Shown here in pieces: positions 33,151 through 41,956 of a stretch of DNA of 64,000 nucleotides. The translations under genes were made by a program, and so were the position numbers. Origin of the DNA: CAZHAX01 sp964530325 (GTDB lineage: Bacteria; Chloroflexota; Anaerolineae; B4-G1). The notes under the pieces are model-generated. The model had not been told where the DNA came from. It did no database searches and saw only the letters and a list, made by a program, of their open reading frames with translations. The stretch is from contig CAZHAX010000001.1 in NCBI GenBank assembly GCA_964530325.1, positions 124,001-188,000 of the forward strand, given 5' to 3'. The stretch's first letter is position 1; every line of letters starts with the position of its first letter.

Positions 33151-34539
33151 TCAGCTGGTGGCCTTCAGATCGCGCCGCTGGCGTTGCCTGAACACGAGTC
33201 GCAGCGGCGTGCCGGCGAAATCGTATGCCTGGCGTAGCTGGTTCTCCAGATAGCGCTCGTAGCTGAAGTGGACCAGCCCTGGATCGTTGACGTGGAAGAC
33301 GAACGTGGGCGGCTCGATGCCAGGCTGGCTAACGTAGTACACTTTCAGCCGCTTGCCCCGCTTGCTGGGCGGAGCGTGGCGCTCGAGCGAGCCCTGCACC
33401 AGCCTGTTAAGCTCTCCGGTGGCGATACGTCTTGCCCGGGCTTCGTGAACGGCCAGCGCCGCCGGCAGCACCTTGTTCACCCGCTGTCCCGTCAGAGCGG
33501 AGATGAAGAGCACAGGCACGTAGTCGAGGAAACGCAGAGCGTGGCGTACCCAGGCCGAGTACTCCTCGAATGTCCTTTCATCCTTCTCCACGGCGTCCCA
33601 CTTGTTCACCAGAACCACGACGCCGGCCCACTCGTCGAGGATCAGGCTGGCCACGTGAGTGTCCTGGTTGGTCACGCCCTCCACGGCGTCGATAACCAGC
33701 AGGGCGACGTCGGCGCGCTGGAGAGCGCGCAGCGCTCGCAGAACGCTGTAGTGCTCAACTCCGGGGCCGATCTTGCCCCTGCGCCTGATCCCCGCCGTGT
33801 CGATCAGCCTGATCGGAGTCCCCTGCCACTCCAGTTGCGTGTCGATCGCATCGCGGGTTGTGCCGGGGATGGGGCTGACGATGGCGCGCTCCTCGCCCAG
33901 GAGCTTGTTCAGCAGTGAGGACTTGCCCACGTTCGGCCGTCCGACGATAGCGATACCCACTGCGTCGTCCGCCGGCTCGGGCTCGGCCTTCGGCAGCTCC
34001 TCCACCAGCGCGTCTAGTAGATCGGCGACGCCCTTGCCATGCAGTGCAGAGATGGGGTAGACCTCGCCCAGGCCCAGGGAGTAGAACTCCAGCGCCGCCT
34101 GCCGCGATTCCTCATTGTCCGCCTTGTTGGCTGCCAGGAAGATGGGGCACCTGGCCCGACGCAGGATACGGGCCACCTCGTCGTCCCCTCCCGTTCGGCC
34201 GCTGCTGGCGTCCGTGAGGAAGATCACCGCATCAGCGGCCGCCACGGCCTGCTCCGCCTGGTCCCGCATCAGAGGAATGTAGGGAGCCGAATCTTGGGTC
34301 AGGACCCGCTCCGGTCCGGGCCTCCTGCCGTTGGTGACCGAATCCGGCAGGATCTCGATCCCGCCGGTATCGACCACGGTGAAATGACGGCCGTTCCACT
34401 CTGCGTCGGCGTGGAGCCGGTCTCTCGTCGTGCCCGGCAGCTCGTCCGTAACCGCGAGCCGGCTTCCGGCGAGGCGGTTGAACAGGGTCGACTTACCGAC
34501 GTTGGGGCGACCGACGAGGGCAACGATTGGCTTTGTCAT
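33151..34539 (-). CDS. der: Ribosome biogenesis GTPase Der (EngA)
   Basis: 462 residues with two tandem GTPase domains and a KH-like C-terminal domain, acting in 50S subunit maturation. Domain 1: GRPNVGKST (~10-18), VDTGG, NKAD. Domain 2: GRPNVGKSS (~200), IDTAGI, NKWD, SAL. The C-terminal part (~370-455) is basic. Domain 1 carries a ~20-residue insertion after VDTGGIEILPDS (rich in Gly/Pro/Arg) in the switch II region, absent from E. coli Der. Start ATG 34539. YbbR ends 33 bases upstream, so it could be read through from the cdaA-ybbR unit. Confidence 0.95.
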   Translation of the reverse strand: MTKPIVALVGRPNVGKSTLFNRLAGSRLAVTDELPGTTRDRLHADAEWNGRHFTVVDTGGIEILPDSVTNGRRPGPERVLTQDSAPYIPLMRDQAEQAVAAADAVIFLTDASSGRTGGDDEVARILRRARCPIFLAANKADNEESRQAALEFYSLGLGEVYPISALHGKGVADLLDALVEELPKAEPEPADDAVGIAIVGRPNVGKSSLLNKLLGEERAIVSPIPGTTRDAIDTQLEWQGTPIRLIDTAGIRRRGKIGPGVEHYSVLRALRALQRADVALLVIDAVEGVTNQDTHVASLILDEWAGVVVLVNKWDAVEKDERTFEEYSAWVRHALRFLDYVPVLFISALTGQRVNKVLPAALAVHEARARRIATGELNRLVQGSLERHAPPSKRGKRLKVYYVSQPGIEPPTFVFHVNDPGLVHFSYERYLENQLRQAYDFAGTPLRLVFRQRQRRDLKATS

Positions 34540-34572
34540 CCGGGTTTCAGACCAATCACCTGCCGCCGCAGG

Positions 34573-35811
34573 CTAGCTTCCGCCCGGTGTGGGCGTGGGG
34601 GCGGAGCTGATCTCCACCTGCAGGGTGGCCGGAGCAATCGAATCGGCAGTCGTGCCCTCCGGGACCTGAACCAGGGGCTGGACCGTGTGCGTGCCTCGGG
34701 CAAGGTTGGTCAGGTTCACGATGACGCGGATATCCGATTCGTCCAGAGCGTCCAGCACAGGCTGAGGCCCGCTGAGGAAGACCTCTACCGTCTCTGGAAA
34801 GAGATCGGCGATAAGCCCGGGACCGAGGCCAGTGATCTCGACGGTGACGTCCATGGTGAGATCGCCCTGGATTGCCTCTACTGAGATGGTGATCCGGACG
34901 ATCTGGTCGCCCCAAAGCGTCACCCCTGCGGGAAGCTGGAGCTGCGCCTCGGCGATGACGTCTTCCTCCGCCCCATCGATGTCTATGGGGCTGGCCTCGA
35001 TGAAGCTGGGGAGTGCGGCTATCGCCTCCGGCGAGCCGTAGACAGTAACGGCCGGAGGATCGATGGAGACGCCCGTGATCCGGTAGCCGGGCGCCACCTC
35101 GCCAATGCGCTGGGGCGCGGCGACAGCCAGAGCCTTGTAGTTGACCGAGTGCTCGACCTCGACCATGGCCTGCACAGTTGCCGGCGTGATAGTCACGTAC
35201 GGGACGGGCTCGCCGTCTTCGTCGAGGGCCACGAGCTGCGCCTCGCCGTCGATGTTCGCCGTAGCCTCTCCTAGCTCGACTATCGCGGCTATCTCTACCA
35301 CGTCAATGACGTAGCTGCTCGGTCCGGCAACGACCGCCAGGTCCGGGGCCACGTCGACGTCAACGACCGTGTACCCGACGGCCAGAGAGCCCTCCGTGAC
35401 GGGCCTGATGGGCAGCGTCTTCTCAATGTTGTTCGCCACTTCGATAGTCAGCCGGTCCGGCGAGCACTCCAATCTGGCAGGCCTGGCCTCCACCCGGACT
35501 TCGATCGGGACCTCGTGCTCGCCGATATCGAGCTCTGACAGATCCACCGTCGCCCGGAAGTCGTCCGCCTCCAGCTCATCCCAGACAGACTGCGGCGCCT
35601 GGACGGTGACCACTACCTGCTCGTCGAGCTCGCCCACGATCACCAGGCCATCGGACAGGCCGACCGGCTCTACGGGGATGGCCTCCGGGAAGGTATCTGT
35701 ACGCGTAGGGTCATCCTCCTCGGCGGCGACGATCCACGCGAAAGTCGCCAGGACGAGGGCGAAGAACATCAAGGCCAGGTTGCTCACAAACCAGCGTCCC
35801 AGGCCCTTCAC
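34573..35811 (-). CDS. YbbR domain protein (CdaR-like regulator of diadenylate cyclase)
   Basis: 412 residues. One N-terminal membrane helix (~9-29) is followed by an extracytoplasmic part of about four YbbR-like beta domains of ~85 residues (e.g. VEARPARLECSPDRLTIEV, GYRITGVSIDPPAVTVYG, ending in a PTPTPGG tail). In Firmicutes, CdaR with the same layout binds and tunes the membrane cyclase CdaA. The start overlaps the cdaA stop by four bases, so the pair is coupled as in those organisms. Confidence 0.88.
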   Translation of the reverse strand: MKGLGRWFVSNLALMFFALVLATFAWIVAAEEDDPTRTDTFPEAIPVEPVGLSDGLVIVGELDEQVVVTVQAPQSVWDELEADDFRATVDLSELDIGEHEVPIEVRVEARPARLECSPDRLTIEVANNIEKTLPIRPVTEGSLAVGYTVVDVDVAPDLAVVAGPSSYVIDVVEIAAIVELGEATANIDGEAQLVALDEDGEPVPYVTITPATVQAMVEVEHSVNYKALAVAAPQRIGEVAPGYRITGVSIDPPAVTVYGSPEAIAALPSFIEASPIDIDGAEEDVIAEAQLQLPAGVTLWGDQIVRITISVEAIQGDLTMDVTVEITGLGPGLIADLFPETVEVFLSGPQPVLDALDESDIRVIVNLTNLARGTHTVQPLVQVPEGTTADSIAPATLQVEISSAPTPTPGGS

Positions 35812-36659
35812 TGCTCGCCCTCCTTCAATAGCCCGCGTACGGCCTGCCGGGCGCGCGCGATCCAGCGCGGCCAGGCTCGCTCCAGGGCCGGCTGATAGAA
35901 GGCGTGCATCACGGTGCCCAGTCGCTTCGCGTCCAGGTTGCGGATGACCCGGCCGCTGTGGGCGATGGCGATAGAGCCGCGCTCCTCCGATACGACGACG
36001 ACCACCGCATCGCTCTCCTCGGTGACGCCGATGGCAGCCCGGTGGCGCAGCCCCAACTCCCGATCTGCCAGGAAGGCGGTCGAGAGCGGAAGCACGCAGC
36101 CCGCAGCCAGGATGCGACCGTTACGCACTATGACGGCCCCGTCGTGGAGCGTCGTGTGGGGCTCGAAGATGGTGAGCAGGAGCTCCGGAGTGATTGTCGC
36201 GTCAATGGGAATAGCGTCGTCTGCGATCTCCTGCAGCCCGGTCTCGCGCTCGATTACGACGAGCGCTCCGTGACGCCGCTCAGCGAGCAATCCGCAGGCT
36301 TCGGTGACGGCGGCCACCGTCCGCTCGATGACCGCGCGCTGTCCAGCCGTACGGCCGAGAAGAGTGCCCGCCCGCCCCAGGCGCTCCAGCGCGTGGCGCA
36401 ACTCCTGCTGGAAGACCACAGGGATGGCCACAATGAGCGCGGGAAGAGCGTTCTTGGTCAGCCAGCCGAAGGCCCGCAGGCCTGTGTAGCCGCTCAGCAG
36501 AGCGACGGCAATGACAAGCAAGACGACACCGCGTAGGAGAGGGACCGCCCGCGTTCCGCGGAGCAGATAAAGCAGCCAGAAGAACACGAAGGCGACAAGG
36601 AGGATGTCCAGGACATCGATCCAGCCGATTCTGTGCAGGTACCAGAGCAGATTCGCCAC
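35808..36659 (-). CDS. cdaA: Diadenylate cyclase CdaA
   Basis: 283 residues. Three N-terminal membrane helices (~12-90) are followed by a DAC domain (~110-240). The active-site motifs are DGA in TLHDGAVIVRNGRI and RHR in LGLRHRAAIGVTEESDAVVVVVSEE. It makes c-di-AMP from two ATP, a second messenger of osmolyte and envelope control. The order cdaA-ybbR is conserved in many bacteria; glmM, often the third gene, is not here. A large TPR gene ends 24 bases upstream, in the same direction. No c-di-AMP phosphodiesterase is in the window. Confidence 0.95.
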   Translation of the reverse strand: MANLLWYLHRIGWIDVLDILLVAFVFFWLLYLLRGTRAVPLLRGVVLLVIAVALLSGYTGLRAFGWLTKNALPALIVAIPVVFQQELRHALERLGRAGTLLGRTAGQRAVIERTVAAVTEACGLLAERRHGALVVIERETGLQEIADDAIPIDATITPELLLTIFEPHTTLHDGAVIVRNGRILAAGCVLPLSTAFLADRELGLRHRAAIGVTEESDAVVVVVSEERGSIAIAHSGRVIRNLDAKRLGTVMHAFYQPALERAWPRWIARARQAVRGLLKEGEQ

Positions 36660-36683
36660 TATCGTCTTCCCGGTTCGGCGCCC

Positions 36684-38984
36684 TCAGCCGGAGCCGTTCT
36701 CCTCGAGCTGGGCCAGCAATTGCTGATACGATTCGACGTTGGGCGGCTTGAGCATTACGATGGCTCTGATAGTTGCCTTCGCGTCCTCATACCTGCCTGC
36801 CTCCAGCTGCAGGTCGCCCAATCTGTCCAGGTGCTCAAGCGCCTGATCCTTCTTGCCAGAGTCGAGATAGGCCTGAGCGGTTCTTGTGCGCAGAGCTATG
36901 TCGGTTGGTCTCTGTTCGAGGAATCGCTCTAGAGCGGAGAAGACGTCCTCCATCTTGCCCGCCTCCTGAGCCATCTTGATCAGGCTGTCTACCTCCGTCA
37001 CGGCCAGCTCCGGCCGGTTGAGGCGATAACAGAGGTCGATCAACGCCAGGCAGGCCTTGTCATCCTGAGGCGCGATCCTGCGGATCTGCCGGTACACGTC
37101 GACCGCTTTCTTCCAGTCGACCCGCTGCGTGTCGATATCGCCCATCTTGTGGAGGATGCGGACTTCCCAATCAGTCCCGGCACTGGTGCGCCGGGTCAGG
37201 TTGAGGGCCTCCTCGTAAGCGTCGCGGGCCTCGTCCATCCTCGCCTGCTGGTAGTGAGCGTCGGCCAGGCCGATGTAGTGGCGCAGTGCCCCGTCCGTGT
37301 CGCCGGCTGCCTTGAGGAGCTCTATTACCCTGGAGCGGACTCGGGTGTTCATCGGCGTGAGCCCCAGAGCCCGCTCGTACATCGCCGCCGCCTGGCGGAG
37401 GTCGCCGCGGATGCGGTAGGAGTCGCCGATGGCCACCAGGCTGTCGACCGCCTGGTCCAGCTTGCCCATCTGCACCTTGATCTCGGCGATCTGGCGGTGG
37501 ATTGGCAGGCAGGCGGGACTCCTTCCCAGGGCGAAGTGGCACTCCTCGAGGCCTGCGTAGAAGAGCTGCTGCTTGGAGTATTCCTGCGCCCGCGAGAGCG
37601 ATTCGAGCACAAGCTCGGAATCCGAGATGGCCAGCATTTCGGCAATGCTCAGAGCCGGCCCATCGTGGGTCAACTCCTCCAGCCTGCTCCTGGCCTGGCA
37701 GGCCTTCTGCTGCCACCCGTTTACGCTAAGGAATGTGACGAGCGAGTTTGTGAACTCAAGAGCGGCGTCCCTGTCCGCACTGCTCAGGAGGCTGGTGGCC
37801 AGCCGGTTGTACAACTGATCCAGCTCGGCCGCCCTCTCGTCGCTGGCAGTCCCCAAGTCTATGATCCTGAGGGCCTCGATGAAGTGCTCGAGAGACTCCT
37901 CGAGCCTTCCTCTGGCTCGCAAGCATTCGCCGAGACCGAAGCGGGCGCCCAACTCATATTCGGGATCGCCGATGGCGCTCCTGTATTCGGCGATGGCCTC
38001 ATCGAAGCGGAGACCTTCCTGATACAGCAGGCCCAGGTTGAAGTGCAGGGCAGGATGTTCCGCCCCTGCTTGGATTGCGCTCTGGTATGCTTCGATCGCC
38101 TCTTCAGCCCTGCCTCGCGTATCCCGGTCAATGGCACGGCCGATGAGCGCGTCCATCTCCGCCTTGCTGGCTCCTCCGTTCCCGCCGTTCGGCGTCGACT
38201 CCTCGTCGAAGAGGCTCTCTGCCAGGCTTGCCAGCGCTTGGGCGTGTGTGAGTCCCACCGGGCTGTCCCGCCTTCCCTCGCCTCCTGTCCCGCCAGCGGT
38301 GGCCTGGGCTACCTGCCGGGCAGGACCCACCAGCTCGGCAATGGCCGGGATTGGCTCGCCCTCGGTGGCCTCGGACTCCGTCGCCTCCTTGTCCTCCCGC
38401 TGCAGCCCTGCCATGCGCACGTGCACGTCCGGATGGTGGGGATCGATGAGCAGGGCGTACTCGCATGCCAGCACGGCATCGCCGTGCTGGCCCCTGCTCT
38501 CGTAGAGCCGGGAGAGCGCCAGGCACTCGCCGACGGCTTTGTTCGTCTGGCCCTGCTCCTGGTAGTGGGTCAGCAGGCACGCGTGTGCGTCCGGGCACTC
38601 CGGCCAGGCGGCAATTGCATCCTGCCACCGTTTGACCGCGAGATCGGTCGCCTGCTGTGATTCCAGATAACACTGGGCGGAGGCCACGTACGAGAGTGCA
38701 GCTTCCTGACCCCGGCCCAGCTGCTCCCGCACCTGGCCCATGCGTTCCAGGAGCACCGGGTCGTCTGGGGAGAGTTCGCTCGCCTGGCGGTAGGCCTCAA
38801 GCGCGGCCTCCCATTCCCCAATGCCAGAAAGGGCCAGGCCCATTCCGGAGAGGGCGTTGACGTCCTTGGGGAACTCGCTCAGCGCGCGCTGGTAGGCCTC
38901 TGCCGCCCCTGCCCAGTCCCGCTCCCAGGCGCAGTTGGCCGCGCCCTGCATCGCTCCCTCGAACGCCTTGCGGTTTCCTCCCAC
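36684..38984 (-). CDS. Large tetratricopeptide-repeat protein
   Basis: 766 residues, almost all helical TPR units. Examples are WERDWAGAAEAYQRALSEFPKD (~20-41), GEWEAALEAYRQASELSPDDP (~56-76), GRAEEAIEAYQSAIQAGAEHP (~280) and LRQAAAMYERALGLTPMN (~530). An acidic, low-complexity stretch lies near 200-265. No signal or membrane helix is seen, so it is a probable cytosolic scaffold. The GTG start at 38984 is the first possible; an ATG at 38951 is an alternative. Its partners are unknown. It lies between argF (16 bases upstream) and cdaA (24 bases downstream), all in one direction. Confidence 0.82.
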   Translation of the reverse strand: MGGNRKAFEGAMQGAANCAWERDWAGAAEAYQRALSEFPKDVNALSGMGLALSGIGEWEAALEAYRQASELSPDDPVLLERMGQVREQLGRGQEAALSYVASAQCYLESQQATDLAVKRWQDAIAAWPECPDAHACLLTHYQEQGQTNKAVGECLALSRLYESRGQHGDAVLACEYALLIDPHHPDVHVRMAGLQREDKEATESEATEGEPIPAIAELVGPARQVAQATAGGTGGEGRRDSPVGLTHAQALASLAESLFDEESTPNGGNGGASKAEMDALIGRAIDRDTRGRAEEAIEAYQSAIQAGAEHPALHFNLGLLYQEGLRFDEAIAEYRSAIGDPEYELGARFGLGECLRARGRLEESLEHFIEALRIIDLGTASDERAAELDQLYNRLATSLLSSADRDAALEFTNSLVTFLSVNGWQQKACQARSRLEELTHDGPALSIAEMLAISDSELVLESLSRAQEYSKQQLFYAGLEECHFALGRSPACLPIHRQIAEIKVQMGKLDQAVDSLVAIGDSYRIRGDLRQAAAMYERALGLTPMNTRVRSRVIELLKAAGDTDGALRHYIGLADAHYQQARMDEARDAYEEALNLTRRTSAGTDWEVRILHKMGDIDTQRVDWKKAVDVYRQIRRIAPQDDKACLALIDLCYRLNRPELAVTEVDSLIKMAQEAGKMEDVFSALERFLEQRPTDIALRTRTAQAYLDSGKKDQALEHLDRLGDLQLEAGRYEDAKATIRAIVMLKPPNVESYQQLLAQLEENGSG

Positions 38985-39000
38985 GGCCGGATGCTCCTGG

Positions 39001-39921
39001 CTATGCCATCACGTCCACAAGGACGGCCTTCTGCGCGTGCAGCCGATTCTCGGCCTGATCCCAGAGAGCCGACTGCGGTCCGTCGCAAACCCCGTCTGTG
39101 ATCTCCTGGCCCCGGTGCGCGGGAAGGCAGTGCATAACTATGGCGTCCGGCTTGGCCTGGGCGACCAGGCTCTCGTTCACCTGATACGGGGCGAACAGCT
39201 GCGCCCGCTCCGCTGCCTCGTCCTCCTGCCCCATCGAAGCCCATACATCAGTGTAGATCACGTCCGCTCCCGCCACCGCTTCCTCCGCATCCTCGGTCGG
39301 GGTCAGTGTGCTGCCGCTCCGTCCGGCATACCGCTGCCCGACCGCCCACACGGCGTCCGGTAACTCGTGGCCGGCGGGTCCGGCGATGGAGAAATCCATG
39401 CCCAGCAGGGTGGCTCCAAAGAGGAGCGAAGTGGCGACGTTGTTCCCATCCCCCACATAGGCCAGCTTCCGGCCGCCAAGGTCCCATCCCTTCGCTTCGA
39501 TGATGGTGAGGAAGTCGGCCAGGCCCTGGCAGGGATGGTTGTAGTCGGAAAGGCCGTTGATGACTGGCACCGAGGCATACTTGGCCAGGGTGAGCACGTC
39601 GTCGTGGGCGAAGACGCGGGCCATGATAGCATCCACGTACCGGCTGAGCACTCTGGCCACATCCGGCACGCTCTCGCGCTCGCCCAGCTTGATCTCGAAG
39701 GGAGAGATGTAGATCGCCTGCCCGCCCAGGTCTATCATCCCCACCTCGAACGAGACGCGGGTGCGCAGCGATGGCTTCTGGAAGACCATGCCAAGCATCT
39801 TGCCCTTGAGCAGTGGCTTGTTGCCTGCCGCCTTTCGTTCCTTCTTGAGCTCGATTGCGGTTCTGAGCAACGCCTGAAGCTGTTCTGCGGACAGGTCGGC
39901 GATGCTGACGAAGTGCTTCAT
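39001..39921 (-). CDS. argF: Ornithine carbamoyltransferase
   Basis: 306 residues. It transfers the carbamoyl group to ornithine to give citrulline. The carbamoyl-phosphate motif is SLRTRVSFE (~55-63). HPCQGLADFLTI and the ornithine-binding DVWASMGQEDE follow, and the catalytic Cys is in MHCLPAHRGQEITD (~267). All canonical residues are present, unlike the two divergent carbamoyltransferases 3.6-5.8 kb away. The ATG at 39921 follows a promoter-like extended -10 (39959-39969). No other arginine gene is nearby, so it could serve synthesis or catabolism. Confidence 0.94.
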   Translation of the reverse strand: MKHFVSIADLSAEQLQALLRTAIELKKERKAAGNKPLLKGKMLGMVFQKPSLRTRVSFEVGMIDLGGQAIYISPFEIKLGERESVPDVARVLSRYVDAIMARVFAHDDVLTLAKYASVPVINGLSDYNHPCQGLADFLTIIEAKGWDLGGRKLAYVGDGNNVATSLLFGATLLGMDFSIAGPAGHELPDAVWAVGQRYAGRSGSTLTPTEDAEEAVAGADVIYTDVWASMGQEDEAAERAQLFAPYQVNESLVAQAKPDAIVMHCLPAHRGQEITDGVCDGPQSALWDQAENRLHAQKAVLVDVMA

Positions 39922-39958
39922 CTCAGTTCTCCAGTGGGTCGCAACGTGGCAATGAGTA

Positions 39959-39969
39959 AGTATACCACA
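39959..39969 (-). promoter_or_regulatory. Extended -10 promoter element of argF
   Basis: Minus strand TGTGGTATACT (39969-39959), with TATACT as -10. The -35 region is weak. Predicted start is ~30 bases before the argF ATG. Confidence 0.5.
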
Positions 39970-40044
39970 GGCGCAGGCGTATAGAAAGCGCATCTGCGGC
40001 AGGGAGCGGGGAGCCGGTTCTGCCTTCGCCTGAGCGGCCGGAAC

Positions 40045-40755
40045 CTAGAAACCCATCGCCTGCCGGGCGGCGCCCCACAGGTTGGCCCGGATCTGACCCT
40101 GCCCACGGCCGAAGCTGCGAAGCAGTTGCTGGATCTGAGCCCGCTGGGATGCCAGGCCCCAGGGGCACGGCGGCGGCTCTGGGTATCCGGAGCGGGCGGC
40201 GAACTCAGCCAGCTTCTTGCCCGAGACGTAGATCAGGGGGCGAATGACCGTAACCGCGCCGTCGAAAAAACCGACCTGCGGAGCCATCGTTTCCAGGCGG
40301 CCGCTGAACATCAGGTTCATCAGGGTCGTGGCTGCCGCATCGTCCGCGTGGTGGCCCAAGGCGACCTTCGGGCAACCTAGCTCGACGGCGGCGGTGAAGA
40401 GAGCCCTGCGTCGGTTCCAGGAGCAGCGAAAGCAGTCGAGAGGGAGCGGCTCGTCCGGCGCCAGCTCCAGTTGAGCGAAGTGGTAGTCGACGCCTAGCTC
40501 CTCGAACCACGGTTCGAGCACCGGCCGCAGGTCCGGGAATCCTGCAGACGTGCCTACGACGTGGAGAGCGACCAGCTCGTAGCGGGAGCGGGCCTTGCGC
40601 CTATGCGCCAGCAGTAGCTCCAAAAGCGCGCGGCTGTCCTTGCCGCCGGACACGGCGATGGCCACCTTGTCCCCCTCGGCGAGGAGAGAGAACTCGCCCG
40701 CCGCCCGTGTGACCTCCTTGAGCAGGCGAGATACCAGGGCCCGTGGCCTGTTCAC
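40045..40755 (-). CDS. TtcA/TilS-type PP-loop ATPase (tRNA 2-thiolation-like)
   Basis: 236 residues. The PP-loop AVSGGKDSRALLELL (~35-49) activates a substrate by adenylation. The Cys pair in LDCFRCSWNRRRALF (~108-122) matches the TtcA CxxC that holds an iron-sulfur cluster, and ALGHHADDAAATTLMNLMFSGRLETM is the conserved helix. TtcA thiolates cytidine-32 of tRNAs; other members thiolate uridine-54, so the exact target is open. The GTG start at 40755 has GGCGGA upstream. It is 43 bases downstream of rfbB on the same strand. Confidence 0.82.
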   Translation of the reverse strand: MNRPRALVSRLLKEVTRAAGEFSLLAEGDKVAIAVSGGKDSRALLELLLAHRRKARSRYELVALHVVGTSAGFPDLRPVLEPWFEELGVDYHFAQLELAPDEPLPLDCFRCSWNRRRALFTAAVELGCPKVALGHHADDAAATTLMNLMFSGRLETMAPQVGFFDGAVTVIRPLIYVSGKKLAEFAARSGYPEPPPCPWGLASQRAQIQQLLRSFGRGQGQIRANLWGAARQAMGF

Positions 40756-40798
40756 AGTTGGTCCGCCGGCCTGCCTGCGCCGCGCGAGGCCTGCAGGC

Positions 40799-41821
40799 TC
40801 AGACCTCCCGCCCTTTGTACTGACGCTCGTAGTAGCGGCGGAAGGCCTTGCCCTGCCTGATCGGTCGCCACCACCATTCATTCTCTACGTACCAGCGGAC
40901 GGTCTTCTCGATAGCCTCTTCGCAGGTGTGCTCCGGCTCCCAGCCCAGAGCGCTGATCTTGTTCACGGCGAGCGCGTAGCGGCGGTCGTGGCCTGGCCTA
41001 TCGCGAACCGGCTGGATCAGGCTCTCGGGCTTGCCCAGCAGCTTGAGGACCAGGCGCGTCATGTCGATATTGCGCATCTCTGATCCAGAGCCGGCATTGT
41101 ACACCTCACCGGGCTGACCGCGGTGAAGGACCGCGTCGATCGCCTGGCAGTGATCCAGCACGTAGTGATAGTCCCGCACCTGGAGGCCGTCTCCATAGAG
41201 CGGGAGCGGCAGCCCGTCGATCGCGTTCGTCACGAAGAGCGGCACCACCTTCTCCGGGTACTGGTAAGGTCCGACGTTGTTGGCGCCGCGGGTGATCGTC
41301 ACCGGGAGGCCGTAGGTCACGTGATAGGCGTTGACCAGCAGGTCCGCACTGGCCTTACTGGCCGCGTACGGGCTGCGCGGCGCGATCACATCGATCTCGC
41401 TCGATGCTCCCTCCCGCACGTGGCCGTAGACCTCGTCCGTGGAGATCTGGTGGAAGCGCTCCAGGTTCAGCTCGCGGGCTGCCTCGAGCAGAACGTGAGT
41501 CCCGATAACGTCGGTCCTGATAAAGGCGCCTGGATCGAGGATCGAGCGATCAACGTGGGTCTCTGCAGCGAAGTTGACGATCGTATCGATGTCGTGCTTG
41601 CGAAGCGCCTTCCGCACGCGTGAGGGATCACAGATATCGCCCCGCACGAAAGCGTACCGGTCCGGGAACCGGGCCGCAATGTCCTTCAGGTTGTCCAGGT
41701 TGCCGCAGTAGGTCAGCTTGTCGTAGACGCAGATTCGGTAGTCTGGATAGCTGCGTAGGATGTGGCGGACGAAGTTGGAGCCGATGAACCCCGCCCCGCC
41801 GCATATGAGCAAGTTGCGCAA
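40799..41821 (-). CDS. rfbB: dTDP-glucose 4,6-dehydratase
   Basis: 340 residues of the extended SDR family, making dTDP-4-keto-6-deoxyglucose on the path to rhamnose and other deoxysugars. The NAD motif is GGAGFIGSNFVRHIL (~7-21). The active site has STDEVYG (~125), YAASKASADLLV (catalytic Tyr/Lys ~155) and RGANNVGPYQYPEK. The TTG at 41821 was chosen: GGGAGGG lies ~8 bases upstream and the fold begins right after, whereas the longer frame adds 40 residues with no homology. Other rhamnose genes (rfbA, C, D) are not present. Confidence 0.92.
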   Translation of the reverse strand: MRNLLICGGAGFIGSNFVRHILRSYPDYRICVYDKLTYCGNLDNLKDIAARFPDRYAFVRGDICDPSRVRKALRKHDIDTIVNFAAETHVDRSILDPGAFIRTDVIGTHVLLEAARELNLERFHQISTDEVYGHVREGASSEIDVIAPRSPYAASKASADLLVNAYHVTYGLPVTITRGANNVGPYQYPEKVVPLFVTNAIDGLPLPLYGDGLQVRDYHYVLDHCQAIDAVLHRGQPGEVYNAGSGSEMRNIDMTRLVLKLLGKPESLIQPVRDRPGHDRRYALAVNKISALGWEPEHTCEEAIEKTVRWYVENEWWWRPIRQGKAFRRYYERQYKGREV

Positions 41822-41864
41822 AGCTGAACCCTCCCTGAGGCCCACACTGGGCCCGGTCGCGGCT

Positions 41865-41892
41865 ATTCTACCACAATGAATTGCCGGAGCAA
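41865..41892 (-). promoter_or_regulatory. rfbB promoter
   Basis: Minus strand: -35 TTGCTC (41892-41887), 16-base spacer, extended -10 TGTGGTAGAAT (TAGAAT 41870-41865). It abuts the divergent promoter at 41895. Confidence 0.55.
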
Positions 41893-41894
41893 CC

Positions 41895-41922
41895 TTGACT
41901 TGAAGCGCGGAAGTGATATCAT
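41895..41922 (+). promoter_or_regulatory. Promoter of TPR gene and carbamoyltransferase block
   Basis: -35 TTGACT (41895-41900), 16-base spacer, -10 TATCAT (41917-41922), ~35 bases before the TPR gene ATG. It could drive genes as far as 49576, as no terminator is visible between them. Confidence 0.6.
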
Positions 41923-41956
41923 AATCGAGAGTGCCATCCACCAGAGGCGAACCCTG

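Noticed and set aside
37149..38660. Plus-strand open frame of 503 codons
   Set aside because: Antisense to the TPR gene; codon shadow of repeats.
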